A stretch of 64,000 nt of DNA from Jiangella gansuensis DSM 44835 (lineage in GTDB: Bacteria; Actinomycetota; Actinomycetes; Jiangellales; Jiangellaceae): NCBI RefSeq assembly GCF_000515395.1, contig NZ_KI911782.1, forward strand, positions 1,651,090 through 1,715,089, written 5' to 3'. The position numbers and the translations under genes were made by a program. Below, piece after piece: positions 22,583 through 30,412 of this stretch (within the stretch, counting starts at the first letter, position 1; each line of letters starts with the position of its first letter). Below the pieces are notes generated by a model. The model was not told where the DNA came from and made no database searches. It saw nothing but the letters and a program-made list of their open reading frames with translations.

Positions 22583-24213
22583 AGCCGTGGCCGCGCCGCG
22601 ACCGCGTCACCCTGCCCGAGCGCGTCCAGGCGCTGGAAGCGGCGGTGGCGGCCGCAGGCCCGCTGCTGCCGGGCGAACTGGCCGACACCGTGCAGGCCGT
22701 CGTCGACCGCGCGGGCGAACGCCGCCAGCTCTCCGTCGACCACACCGTGGTCGCCCTGGCCGGAGCCACTGGCAGTGGGAAATCGTCCCTGTTCAACCGG
22801 ATCGCCGGTATGGAGGTCTCCCGCGTCGGCGTGCGCCGCCCGACGACGGCGGACCCGCTGGCCTGCGTCTGGGGTACCCAGGGCGTGGTGCCGCTGCTGG
22901 ACTGGCTCGACGTCCCGCCTCGCCACCGCGTCTCCCGTGAGAGCGTCCTCGACTCCGGGGCGGGCGACGATCTCGACGGCCTGGTCCTGCTCGACCTGCC
23001 CGACCACGACTCCACCCAGCAGGCGCACCGTGACACCGTCGACCGGCTGGTCGAGCAGGTCGACCTGTTCGTCTGGGTGCTCGACCCGCAGAAGTACGCC
23101 GACGCCGCCCTGCACGAGCGCTACCTGCGGCCGCTGTCGTCGCACCAGGCGGTCACCGTGGTCGTGCTCAACCAGATCGACCGGCTGGCCCGCACCGACA
23201 TCGTCGAATGCGTCACCGACCTGCGTCGCCGCCTGGACGAGGACGGTCTCGACGACGTGCCCGTCGTGCCGCTGTCCGCGGCGACCGGCGAGGGCATCGA
23301 CACCTTGATCGACCTGATCCGGGTGGCGGTGACGAAGCGCCGCGCCGTGGACGAGCGCATTGAGGCCGACGTGCGCATGACGGCCGAACTCGTCGCGTCC
23401 ACCGTCGGGTCCGGGTCGCCGGGCACGGTGGACCGTCGCGCACAGACGTCGCTGGCCACAGCGGTGGCGGACGCCTCCGGGGCAGAGGTGGTGGCCGAAG
23501 CGGTCGGCCGGTCCTACCTGCGCCGGGCCAGGGCCGCCACCGGCTGGCCCGTCACCCGCTGGCTGGGCCGGCTGCGCCGTGACCCACTGGACCGCCTCGG
23601 CGTCGCCGCAGGCCGGTCGGGTGAGGTGGACGCGGGAGTCGCCCGCGTCGCCCTGCCCTCGCCGACGCCGGTGCAGCGTGCCCGCTCGGACGCGGCGGTC
23701 CGCTCGTTCGGCGACACCGCCGCCGGCGACCTGCCGATGGCCTGGCGCGACGAGGTGCGCCGCGCGGCAGCCGACGCGGGTGCCGCCCTGCCGGCCGCGC
23801 TGGACAAAGCCGTCGCGGCCACCGACTTCGGGATCACCCGCCGGCCACGCTGGTGGCGGCTGTTCAACGTGCTGCAATGGCTGGCACTCCTGACGGCCGT
23901 GGCCGGGATCGGCTGGCTGCTCGCGCTGGCCGCGACCGAGTTCCTCCAGTTCTCGGTGGCGTCGCCGGCCGTGGCCGGAATTCCGGTGCCCACGCTGCTG
24001 CTGGCCGCGGGCGTCGTCCTCGGCGTCTTCCTGGGCGTGGTGGGACTCGCGGCGGCACGCCGTGGCAGTCGCCGGCGCGAGGCGTCCATGCGGCGCGCGC
24101 TGCTCGACCTGGTGGAGAAGACCGTCGGCGAGGTCGTGGTGGCCCCGGTGTCCGCGTCGCTGGAGCGCTACAAGACCTTCCGGTCGGCGCTGGAGCGGGC
24201 CCAGACCCGGTGA
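22579..24213 (+). CDS. bacterial dynamin-like/YfjP GTPase, second of a pair (DynB-like)
   Basis: 544 residues. P-loop GATGSGKSS near 63-71; G3 LLDLPDHDS near 137-145; G4-like VVLNQIDRL near 195. In the C-terminal third are two membrane helices (VLQWLALLTAVAGIGWLLALAATEF and PTLLLAAGVVLGVFLGVVGLAAA), so this partner is integral while the first may associate peripherally. Its ATG overlaps the upstream stop (ATGA), so the two are made in matched amounts as for hetero-oligomeric dynamins. The region downstream carries a dispersed repeat and then ssb. Confidence 0.75.
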   Translation: MKPWPRRDRVTLPERVQALEAAVAAAGPLLPGELADTVQAVVDRAGERRQLSVDHTVVALAGATGSGKSSLFNRIAGMEVSRVGVRRPTTADPLACVWGTQGVVPLLDWLDVPPRHRVSRESVLDSGAGDDLDGLVLLDLPDHDSTQQAHRDTVDRLVEQVDLFVWVLDPQKYADAALHERYLRPLSSHQAVTVVVLNQIDRLARTDIVECVTDLRRRLDEDGLDDVPVVPLSAATGEGIDTLIDLIRVAVTKRRAVDERIEADVRMTAELVASTVGSGSPGTVDRRAQTSLATAVADASGAEVVAEAVGRSYLRRARAATGWPVTRWLGRLRRDPLDRLGVAAGRSGEVDAGVARVALPSPTPVQRARSDAAVRSFGDTAAGDLPMAWRDEVRRAAADAGAALPAALDKAVAATDFGITRRPRWWRLFNVLQWLALLTAVAGIGWLLALAATEFLQFSVASPAVAGIPVPTLLLAAGVVLGVFLGVVGLAAARRGSRRREASMRRALLDLVEKTVGEVVVAPVSASLERYKTFRSALERAQTR

Positions 24214-24250
24214 CGTGCTGCGGCGGTGCGCCGATCGCCGCCCCGCTCCC

Positions 24251-24335
24251 GCCTGGGTTCTTCGAAATGATCACGTGGACCATGGGTGCACCCGCTCCAC
24301 CAGGGATGCAGGCATGGTGAAGCGGGAGATCGCCT
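24251..24335 (+). repeat. dispersed intergenic repeat, family A copy 1
   Basis: Contains AAATGATCACGT, CATGGGTG, GCTCCACCAGGGATGC and GGGAGATCGCC in order. The inverted copy at 32711-32784 shows the same blocks, with weaker copies at 34458-34528 and 39062-39090. CCCGCTCCACCA and TGGTGAAGCGGG inside it can form an 11-of-12 bp hairpin. The rest of the 345-bp gap before ssb shows no gene. Confidence 0.6.
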
Positions 24336-24558
24336 AGTGGTGAACAGCGCGACGCCGTGACCCGGCCTGGCACCGTGACCGGACCCGCTCCGACCGGCGC
24401 GCGGCGACCGAGGCCGCCTCGAGCCGGCCGGTGCTGTCCACAGGCCGGCTCGGTCGCTGAGGTCGTCCACATTTCGTGGTTTCGGTCTTTCGCGCGGTCC
24501 GGCGGCGAGGCAACGTCGGAGGCGTCAACCTCACCGGCACGAGCGCCAGGAGACCCTC

Positions 24559-25440
24559 ATGAGCGACACCAACGTCACCGTCATCGGCAACGTCGCCAGC
24601 GACGTCCAGTCCAAGCCCACGCCCACCGGCGTCGTCACCAGCTTCCGGCTGGCCAGTCAGCGCAGGTACTACAACCGTCGCGCCGGCCGCTGGGTCGACG
24701 ACGATCCGGCGTTCTATCGGGTGGTCTGCTGGCGATCACTGGCCGAGAACGTCCGTGACTGTGTGCGTAAGGGCGAGCCGGTCGTGGTCCAGGGCCGGTT
24801 GAAACTGACGGACTGGACCGACGAAAAGGGACATACCCGTACCGATGCCGAGGTCGACGCGCGCTCGATCGGCTACGACCTCATGCGCGGCACCGCCGTG
24901 TTCACCCGGAGCCGGCGGCAGGTGGTCGTGGCCGACGACGGTGAGGACCCGCTGGACCACATCCGCTCCGAGCAGCGGGCCAACGCCGCCCATGACGTCA
25001 TCGTCGATCCGTCCACCGGCGAGGTCTTCACCGTCAGTCAGTTGCGCGGAGCCGAGGACCGGCCCGGAGCCGACGACCGGCCCGGTGACGGGCAACGGGC
25101 AGGCGAGTCGGGTGGAGTCGGAGTCGGAGTCGGAGCCGCGGCGGGTGGGCCGGAGAGTGCCGGCGGGACACTCGGCATGAGCACCGACGGCGCCCGCTCC
25201 GGTGCCGTCGGCGCAGTGGGGTCGGGCGGTCCCGCCGGGTCAGGTGAGCCCGCGGGGTCGGGTGAGCCCGTGGGGCCGATCCGGTCAGCGGGCGCGGCCG
25301 GGAGGGCGGCATCGGGCGGGCCGGCGTCCGGCGCGTCGGCCAGCCATGATGGGGCGCCGGACGCCGAGCCCGCCGCAAGGCGGCCCAGAACGACCCGCGC
25401 TTCGGCGCGAGCCAAGGAGCCGACCGGCGTGGCGGGCTGA
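24559..25440 (+). CDS. ssb: single-stranded DNA-binding protein with long atypical tail
   Basis: 293 residues. The OB fold occupies residues 1-110: VTVIGNVASDVQSKPTPTGVVTSFRLAS, YYNRRAGRWVDDDPAFYRVVCW and VVVQGRLKLTDW. The rest is a Gly/Ala/Pro/Ser-rich tail with DNA-level repeats (GSGEPAGSGEPVG). The tail ends in ARAKEPTGVAG and lacks the acidic DDDIPF-type tip that recruits repair proteins in canonical SSBs. It is therefore likely a paralogue, comparable with actinobacterial second SSBs, rather than the essential replication SSB. AGGAG precedes ATG 24559. It follows the dynamin pair and may relate to chromosome segregation during septation (inference). Confidence 0.85.
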   Translation: MSDTNVTVIGNVASDVQSKPTPTGVVTSFRLASQRRYYNRRAGRWVDDDPAFYRVVCWRSLAENVRDCVRKGEPVVVQGRLKLTDWTDEKGHTRTDAEVDARSIGYDLMRGTAVFTRSRRQVVVADDGEDPLDHIRSEQRANAAHDVIVDPSTGEVFTVSQLRGAEDRPGADDRPGDGQRAGESGGVGVGVGAAAGGPESAGGTLGMSTDGARSGAVGAVGSGGPAGSGEPAGSGEPVGPIRSAGAAGRAASGGPASGASASHDGAPDAEPAARRPRTTRASARAKEPTGVAG

Positions 25441-25468
25441 AAACCCGAATTCAGCAGCCACCGTCCCA

Positions 25469-25518
25469 TGATCATCGGCGATCGGCACCACCATGGCGGG
25501 GTGGATCGCCGATGATCA
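25469..25518. repeat. 15-bp inverted repeat, dispersed palindrome family B copy 1
   Basis: TGATCATCGGCGATC (25469-25483) pairs perfectly with GATCGCCGATGATCA (25504-25518); CCC/GGG flanks extend it. It lies 28 bp past the ssb stop and can act as a terminator. The same TGATCATCRRCGAT core occurs at 39025 and 58459. Confidence 0.7.
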
Positions 25519-25717
25519 CGGGAGGCTCAGGTCAGCGGATGTCGAGACCGCGTACACGGGCCCGCCGGCGACGCAGTGCGCCCCGTCGGCGGCGCCCGCC
25601 CGGGTGGCAGTTCGCCCCTCATCGCAACCGACGTAGGCTCCGGCGGGGCATGCGCAGGAACGACAGTCGGCAGGTGGTCGTCGGCATGGTCGCCGAGGCC
25701 GTACTCTTGGAGGCGTT

Positions 25718-27394
25718 ATGGCGGACTTCATTTACTCCATGCGTAAGGCGCGTAAGGCGCACGGCGACAAGGTCATCCTCGACGACGTCACGCTGTACTT
25801 CCTCCCCGGGGCGAAGATCGGTGTCGTCGGGCCGAACGGCGCCGGCAAGTCGAGCATCCTGAAGATCATGGCCGGCGAGGACCAGCCGTCCAACGGCGAT
25901 GCTCAGCTCGCGCCCGGCGCCACGGTTGGCTACCTGGCGCAGGAGCCTGCGCTCAACGAGGACAAGACCGTGCTGGGCAACGTCCAGGAGGGCGTCGCCG
26001 AGACCATCGAGATGCTCGAGCGGTTCAACGAGATCACCGAGAAGATGGCCGTCGACTACTCCGACGAGCTTCTCGAGGAGATGGGCAAGCTGCAGGAGCA
26101 GCTCGACCATCGCAACGCGTGGGAGCTGGACTCCCAACTCGAGCAGGCCATGGACGCGCTGCGCTGTCCGCCTCCGGACGCCGACGTCAAGGTGCTCTCC
26201 GGTGGTGAGCGCCGCCGCGTCGCGCTGTGCAGGTTGCTGCTGCAGCAGCCTGACCTGCTGTTGCTGGACGAGCCCACCAACCACCTGGACGCCGAGAGCG
26301 TGCTCTGGCTGGAGCAGCACCTCGAGAAGTACCCGGGCGCCATCATCGCCGTCACACACGACCGTTATTTCCTCGACCACGTGGCGCAGTGGATCGCCGA
26401 GGTCGACCGTGGGCGCGTCCACGGCTACGAGGGCAACTACACCACGTACCTCGAGACCAAGGAGGCTCGCCTCAAGGTCGAGGGGCAGAAGGACGCCAAG
26501 CGGCAGCGCCGGCTGCGCGAGGAGCTGGAATGGGTCCGCTCCAACGCCAAGGGCCGCCAGACCAAGCAGCGCGCCCGCCTCGAGCGGTACGAGGAGATGG
26601 CTTCGGAGGCGGAGAAGACCCGCAAGCTCGACTTCGAGGAAATCCAGATCCCGCCGGGTCCGCGCCTGGGCAACCTGGTGGTCGAGGCCCAGAAGGTCAC
26701 CAAGGGTTTCGGCGACCGCGTGCTGATGCGCGATCTGTCGTTCACGCTGCCCCGCAACGGCATCGTCGGTGTCATCGGCCCGAACGGTGTCGGTAAGACC
26801 ACGCTGTTCAAGATGATCGTCGGGCAGGAGACGCCGGACTCCGGCGAGTTCCGCATCGGCGACACCGTCAGGCTGTCCTACGTCGACCAGACGCGTGGCG
26901 GCATCGATCCGAAGAAGAACGTCTGGCAGGTCGTCTCCGACGAGCTCGACCACATCAAGGTCGGCCAGGTGGAGATGCCCAGCCGCGCCTACGTGTCGGC
27001 GTTCGGCTTCAAGGGTCCGGACCAGCAGAAGCCGGCCGGGGTGCTCTCCGGAGGCGAGCGCAACCGCCTCAACCTGGCATTGACGCTGAAGCTGGGCGGC
27101 AACCTGATCCTGCTGGACGAGCCGACCAACGACCTCGATGTCGAGACGTTGCAGTCGCTGGAGAACGCTCTGCTGGAGTTCCCTGGTTGCGCGGTCATCA
27201 CCTCGCACGACAGGTGGTTCCTCGACCGCGTCGCCACCCACATCCTGGCGTGGGAGGGTGACGAGGAAGACCCGGCCAAGTGGTTCTGGTTCGAGGGCAA
27301 CTTCGAGAGCTATGAGAAGAACAAGGTGGAGCGGCTCGGAGCCGAGGCCGCGCGCCCGCACCGGGTCACCTACCGCAAGCTCAGCCGCGACTAG
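25718..27394 (+). CDS. ettA: energy-dependent translational throttle protein EttA (ABC-F ATPase)
   Basis: 558 residues with two ABC domains. Walker A1 GPNGAGKSS near 38-46, signature 1 LSGGERRRVALCRLL near 160, Walker B1 LLLLDEPTNHLD; linker with ETKEARLKVEGQ and QRRLREELEWVRSNAKGRQ; Walker A2 GPNGVGKTT near 353, signature 2 LSGGERNRLNLALTL near 445, LLDEPTNDLD. It binds the ribosomal E site and gates the first peptide bond according to ADP/ATP ratio. Cytosolic; nearly exact family length. ATG 25718 follows GGAGG by 5 bases. Three genes follow within overlapping or 8-bp spacing. Confidence 0.96.
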   Translation: MADFIYSMRKARKAHGDKVILDDVTLYFLPGAKIGVVGPNGAGKSSILKIMAGEDQPSNGDAQLAPGATVGYLAQEPALNEDKTVLGNVQEGVAETIEMLERFNEITEKMAVDYSDELLEEMGKLQEQLDHRNAWELDSQLEQAMDALRCPPPDADVKVLSGGERRRVALCRLLLQQPDLLLLDEPTNHLDAESVLWLEQHLEKYPGAIIAVTHDRYFLDHVAQWIAEVDRGRVHGYEGNYTTYLETKEARLKVEGQKDAKRQRRLREELEWVRSNAKGRQTKQRARLERYEEMASEAEKTRKLDFEEIQIPPGPRLGNLVVEAQKVTKGFGDRVLMRDLSFTLPRNGIVGVIGPNGVGKTTLFKMIVGQETPDSGEFRIGDTVRLSYVDQTRGGIDPKKNVWQVVSDELDHIKVGQVEMPSRAYVSAFGFKGPDQQKPAGVLSGGERNRLNLALTLKLGGNLILLDEPTNDLDVETLQSLENALLEFPGCAVITSHDRWFLDRVATHILAWEGDEEDPAKWFWFEGNFESYEKNKVERLGAEAARPHRVTYRKLSRD

Positions 27395-27402
27395 GCATCG
27401 CG

Positions 27403-27855
27403 GTGCCCAGACACGTCACGCTCGTCCCCCTGCGCTGGGCGGACATGGACGCGTACGGCCACGTGAACAACGTCGTCTATCTGCGCTATCTGCAGGAGGC
27501 GCGCGTGGACATGCTGTTCGTGCACGCGCCGAAGCAGGGGGCCGAGCAGTTGGCGGAGGGCGTCGTGGTCGCCCGCCACGAGATCAGCTACCACGCTCCA
27601 CTGCGTTTCCGGGCCGCGCCGGTCCAGGTCGAGACGTGGGTGCGGCGGGTCGGCAACTCGTCATTCGAGCTGGGTTACGAGATCCTGGACGTCGACGGCG
27701 ATGCTGGCCGGACGGTGTACGCGGTGGCGTCCACGGTCCTGGTCCCGTACGACCTCGACGACGCCCGCCCGCGCCGGGTCGCCGCCGAGGAGCGCGCGGT
27801 GCTGGAGTCGTTCGTCGAGCTCGACGGCCCGGTTCCGGGGAAGGCGGCCGCATGA
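27403..27855 (+). CDS. acyl-CoA thioesterase, 4HBT hotdog fold (first of two)
   Basis: 150 residues. RWADMDAYGHVNNVVYLRYLQEARVDML near residues 9-36 contains the catalytic Asp and HVNN of the 4-hydroxybenzoyl-CoA thioesterase family. SYHAPLRF, VQVETWVRRVGNSSFELGYEI complete the hotdog. It should hydrolyse acyl-CoA thioesters in the cytosol; chain preference unknown. GTG 27403 is 8 bp past ettA. The second thioesterase gene overlaps its stop (ATGA), and the pair is about 40% alike by eye, suggesting tandem duplication. Confidence 0.85.
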   Translation: MPRHVTLVPLRWADMDAYGHVNNVVYLRYLQEARVDMLFVHAPKQGAEQLAEGVVVARHEISYHAPLRFRAAPVQVETWVRRVGNSSFELGYEILDVDGDAGRTVYAVASTVLVPYDLDDARPRRVAAEERAVLESFVELDGPVPGKAAA

Positions 27856-28256
27856 GGCACGTCTACGAGTGCTCCGTGCGCTTCGACGACCTCGACGCGT
27901 TCGGCCACGTCAACAACGTGACGTTCGCCGAGTACCTGCAGGAGGCGCGGGTCGACTTCGCTCACCGCCACCTCGTCACCGGCGACGCCCCGCACGAAGG
28001 ATCCGTCGTCGTCCACCAGAGCATCGAGTACCTCGCGCCGGTTCCGTTCCGTACCGAACCGCTGCAGGTCCACGTGTGGGTCACCCGCATCGGCACGTCG
28101 TCGTTCGAGGTCGCCTACGAGGTCAGCGACGCCTCGACGCTCTTCGCGCGAGCCACGGGTGTGTTGGTCGCGTACGACGTCAAGGGCGACCGGCCGCGCC
28201 CGGTCAGCGCGGCGGAACGCGATATCCTCGAACGTTTCCTGGAGCCGGCCGCATGA
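27852..28256 (+). CDS. acyl-CoA thioesterase, 4HBT hotdog fold (second of two)
   Basis: 134 residues. SVRFDDLDAFGHVNNVTFAEYLQEARVDF at 8-36 mirrors the first thioesterase, and FRTEPLQVHVWVTRIGTSSFEVAYEV aligns with its second half. The catalytic Asp (DDLDAFGHVNN) is present in both. Hotdog enzymes work as dimers or tetramers, so the overlapping genes may encode a hetero-oligomer, or two enzymes of different chain specificity. The downstream gene again overlaps by ATGA. Confidence 0.85.
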   Translation: MRHVYECSVRFDDLDAFGHVNNVTFAEYLQEARVDFAHRHLVTGDAPHEGSVVVHQSIEYLAPVPFRTEPLQVHVWVTRIGTSSFEVAYEVSDASTLFARATGVLVAYDVKGDRPRPVSAAERDILERFLEPAA

Positions 28257-28900
28257 CGTCGTTCGTTCCTGCGCATCCGGCCGCCGCGGCCGACCTGGCC
28301 CTGTTCGCCCGCCGGGTGTCGAAGTTCGAGGCAGACGCCGTGGTGCGGGTCGTCGGTTACGGAGCCGTCGCCGGCTGCTTCGCCGAGACACCGTTCGACG
28401 CACTGGCCTTGCGTGCGGTGGCGTTGGCCGAACCGGCCGAGTTCGACGTCGTCGTCGAGGCCGGAACCCTAGCCGCCAGGGCGGTCGGCGCGGCCGGCGA
28501 GTTCGAACTGCCTCCGGCGCTGCCCGCGCTGCGTTGGGCCAGCAGCCTGCCGCCCCGCTCGGGGTGGACCGAGTTGGCGCGGCTGAAGCTCACCGAGGTG
28601 GTCGCCGACGTCGACCGCGGCGTCGAGGAGTTCCGCCAGCGCGCGGCGTCCGTCGCCGACGGTCAGACGCTACGGGCCGGCCGGGCCGCCCTCGAAGGTC
28701 TGGCGGCGGAGATCTGGGACCGCGAACTCGCCGCCGGGGTGCCGTTGCGGTTGGCGCACGCGGCCTCGTCGTATGGCTTCCTCAGCGCCCCCGACGACAC
28801 CGGCGAGGTCGTGCTGCGCTCCGTCGGTGCCTGGTGGCGCCTCGACGCTCCCAACGGCACCATGCTCGCCCGCACCGGTCTGGCCCTCTTCGCCCTCTGA
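28253..28900 (+). CDS. hypothetical protein of the ettA operon
   Basis: 215 residues, soluble, Ala-rich; not recognised. It begins MTSFVPAHPAAAADLALFARRVSKFEADAVVRVVGYGAVAGCFAETPFDALALRAVALAE, the kind of beta-rich start seen in a conserved actinobacterial family that follows ettA-thioesterase genes. No catalytic motif is visible. The ATG lies within the stop of the second thioesterase gene, so it belongs to that operon. It may be a partner of the thioesterases or of EttA; this is speculation from position. Confidence 0.6.
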   Translation: MTSFVPAHPAAAADLALFARRVSKFEADAVVRVVGYGAVAGCFAETPFDALALRAVALAEPAEFDVVVEAGTLAARAVGAAGEFELPPALPALRWASSLPPRSGWTELARLKLTEVVADVDRGVEEFRQRAASVADGQTLRAGRAALEGLAAEIWDRELAAGVPLRLAHAASSYGFLSAPDDTGEVVLRSVGAWWRLDAPNGTMLARTGLALFAL

Positions 28901-28999
28901 ACCGCGGCGATATTGTTCCGGCGGTCACATCAGGGGCCGAAGCTGTCACGAACGCGATGCCTGCTCAGTCGTAGGGGGTGAGAGCACAAGGAGGCAGCG

Positions 29000-30352
29000 A
29001 TGCGCAGGATCCTGATCGTGGGCGGCGGGTACGCCGGGTTCTACACCGCGTGGCGGTTGGAGAAGAAGCTCCGCCGGCGCGAAGCGGAGGTGACACTCGT
29101 CGACCCGCGGCCGTACATGACGTATCAGCCGTTCTTGCCCGAGGTCACCGCCGGCTCCGTCGAGGCCAGGCATGTCGCGGTGTCGTTGCGCCGGAACCTG
29201 CGCCGCACCCACCTGATCGCGGGCAGCGTCGTTCACATCGACCACGCCAGCCGGACCGCGACCGTCCGGCCGCCCGACGGTCCCGAGCGCGAGCTCCATT
29301 ACGACACCATCGTGATCACGGCGGGAGCGGTGACCCGTACCTTCCCGATCCCGGGCGTCGCCGACGAGGCGATCGGGCTCAAACACGTCGAGGAGGCCGT
29401 GGCCATCCGCGACCGGCTGCTGACCGCGTTCGAGCGTGCGGCCGCCCTGCCACCTGGACCGGAGCGGCGCAGGCTGCTGACGGTGACTTTCGTCGGCGGC
29501 GGGTTCACCGGCGTCGAGGGATTCGGCGAGCTGCTGTCGCTGGCCACCGCCCTGCTGAAGTACTACCCGGAACTCAGCGCCGGCGATCTCTGGTTCCACC
29601 TGGTCGAAGCGCGCGACCGAATCCTGCCCGAGGTCACAGACGAGCCGGGACGGTGGGTGGTGCGGCACCTGGAGGAGCGCGGCGCGCACGTCCACCTCGG
29701 CACCAAGCTGGTCTCGGCCGACGACGGCCACATCGTGCTGTCGGACGGGGCGGAGTACGACAACCACCTGCTGGTCTGGACTGCCGGCAACCAGAGCAAC
29801 CCGGTCGTCGCCCGGCACACGGACCTGCCGGTGGACGAAAGCGGCCTGTTCCGGGTCCGAGCGGACCTGCGTATCGGGACGGGCGACGCCCCGGTGCCGG
29901 ACGCGTGGGCGGCCGGCGACAACGCCGCTGTCCCCGACCTCGCGTCGGACCTCCCGGGTGCGCTCACCGTCCCGAACGCCCAGAACGCCGTCCGGCAGGG
30001 CAAGCGGCTGGCCGCCAACCTCGTCGCCGACCTACGCGGGCGGAAGGCGAAGCCGTACGTGCACCACAGCCTCGGCACGGTGGCGACCCTGGGGCTGGGC
30101 AAGGGGATCTTCCAGTACCGGCGGATCGTCGTCACGGGCCTGCTCGCCTGGCTGATGCACCGCGGCTACCACGTGCTGGCTGTCCCGACGTGGGAACGGA
30201 AGGTCCGCGTGCTGCTCGTCTGGATCGCCGCCTTGATCCACGGGCGCGACATCGTGTCGCTGCAGTCGGTGCAGCATCCGCGGGAGGCGTTCGTCGCGGC
30301 CACGCTCGGGGCACGCGATCGCCGTGGCACCACCGCAGGGGCACCGGAGTGA
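29000..30352 (+). CDS. ndh: type II NADH dehydrogenase (NDH-2)
   Basis: 450 residues. FAD-binding GGGYAGFYTAWRLE at 8-21, NADH-binding VTFVGGGFTGVEGFGELL near 160-178, and the second FAD motif AWAAGDNAAVPD near 295. C-terminal VVTGLLAWLMHRGYHVLAV is the amphipathic segment that anchors NDH-2 to the inner face of the membrane. It passes electrons from NADH to menaquinone without proton pumping. GAGGCAG lies just before ATG 29000 and the upstream gap of 100 bp holds its promoter. A strong terminator starts at its stop codon. Confidence 0.88.
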   Translation: MRRILIVGGGYAGFYTAWRLEKKLRRREAEVTLVDPRPYMTYQPFLPEVTAGSVEARHVAVSLRRNLRRTHLIAGSVVHIDHASRTATVRPPDGPERELHYDTIVITAGAVTRTFPIPGVADEAIGLKHVEEAVAIRDRLLTAFERAAALPPGPERRRLLTVTFVGGGFTGVEGFGELLSLATALLKYYPELSAGDLWFHLVEARDRILPEVTDEPGRWVVRHLEERGAHVHLGTKLVSADDGHIVLSDGAEYDNHLLVWTAGNQSNPVVARHTDLPVDESGLFRVRADLRIGTGDAPVPDAWAAGDNAAVPDLASDLPGALTVPNAQNAVRQGKRLAANLVADLRGRKAKPYVHHSLGTVATLGLGKGIFQYRRIVVTGLLAWLMHRGYHVLAVPTWERKVRVLLVWIAALIHGRDIVSLQSVQHPREAFVAATLGARDRRGTTAGAPE

Positions 30353-30401
30353 TCGACAGGGAGCCGCTACCGCTCCAGGGGTAGCGGCTCCCTGTCGATC
30401 A
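30350..30401. terminator. bidirectional terminator, perfect 22-bp stem
   Basis: The left arm (30350-30371), which includes the TGA stop of ndh, is an exact inverse of the right arm (30380-30401) around an 8-nt loop. It separates the convergent ndh and GH13 genes. Core GGGAGCCGCTACC with GGTAGCGGCTCCC. Confidence 0.9.
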
Positions 30402-30412
30402 TCGGTACGCGC

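Noticed and set aside
24424-24475. DnaA-box-like CTGTCCACAG and CGTCCACAT upstream of ssb
   Set aside because: Two imperfect matches, no AT-rich unwinding region and no dnaA/dnaN nearby, so not an origin.
25516-25731. A 71-codon minus-strand frame before ettA with several Cys
   Set aside because: No start signal, overlaps the ettA start and its ribosome binding site, not recognisable as a protein.
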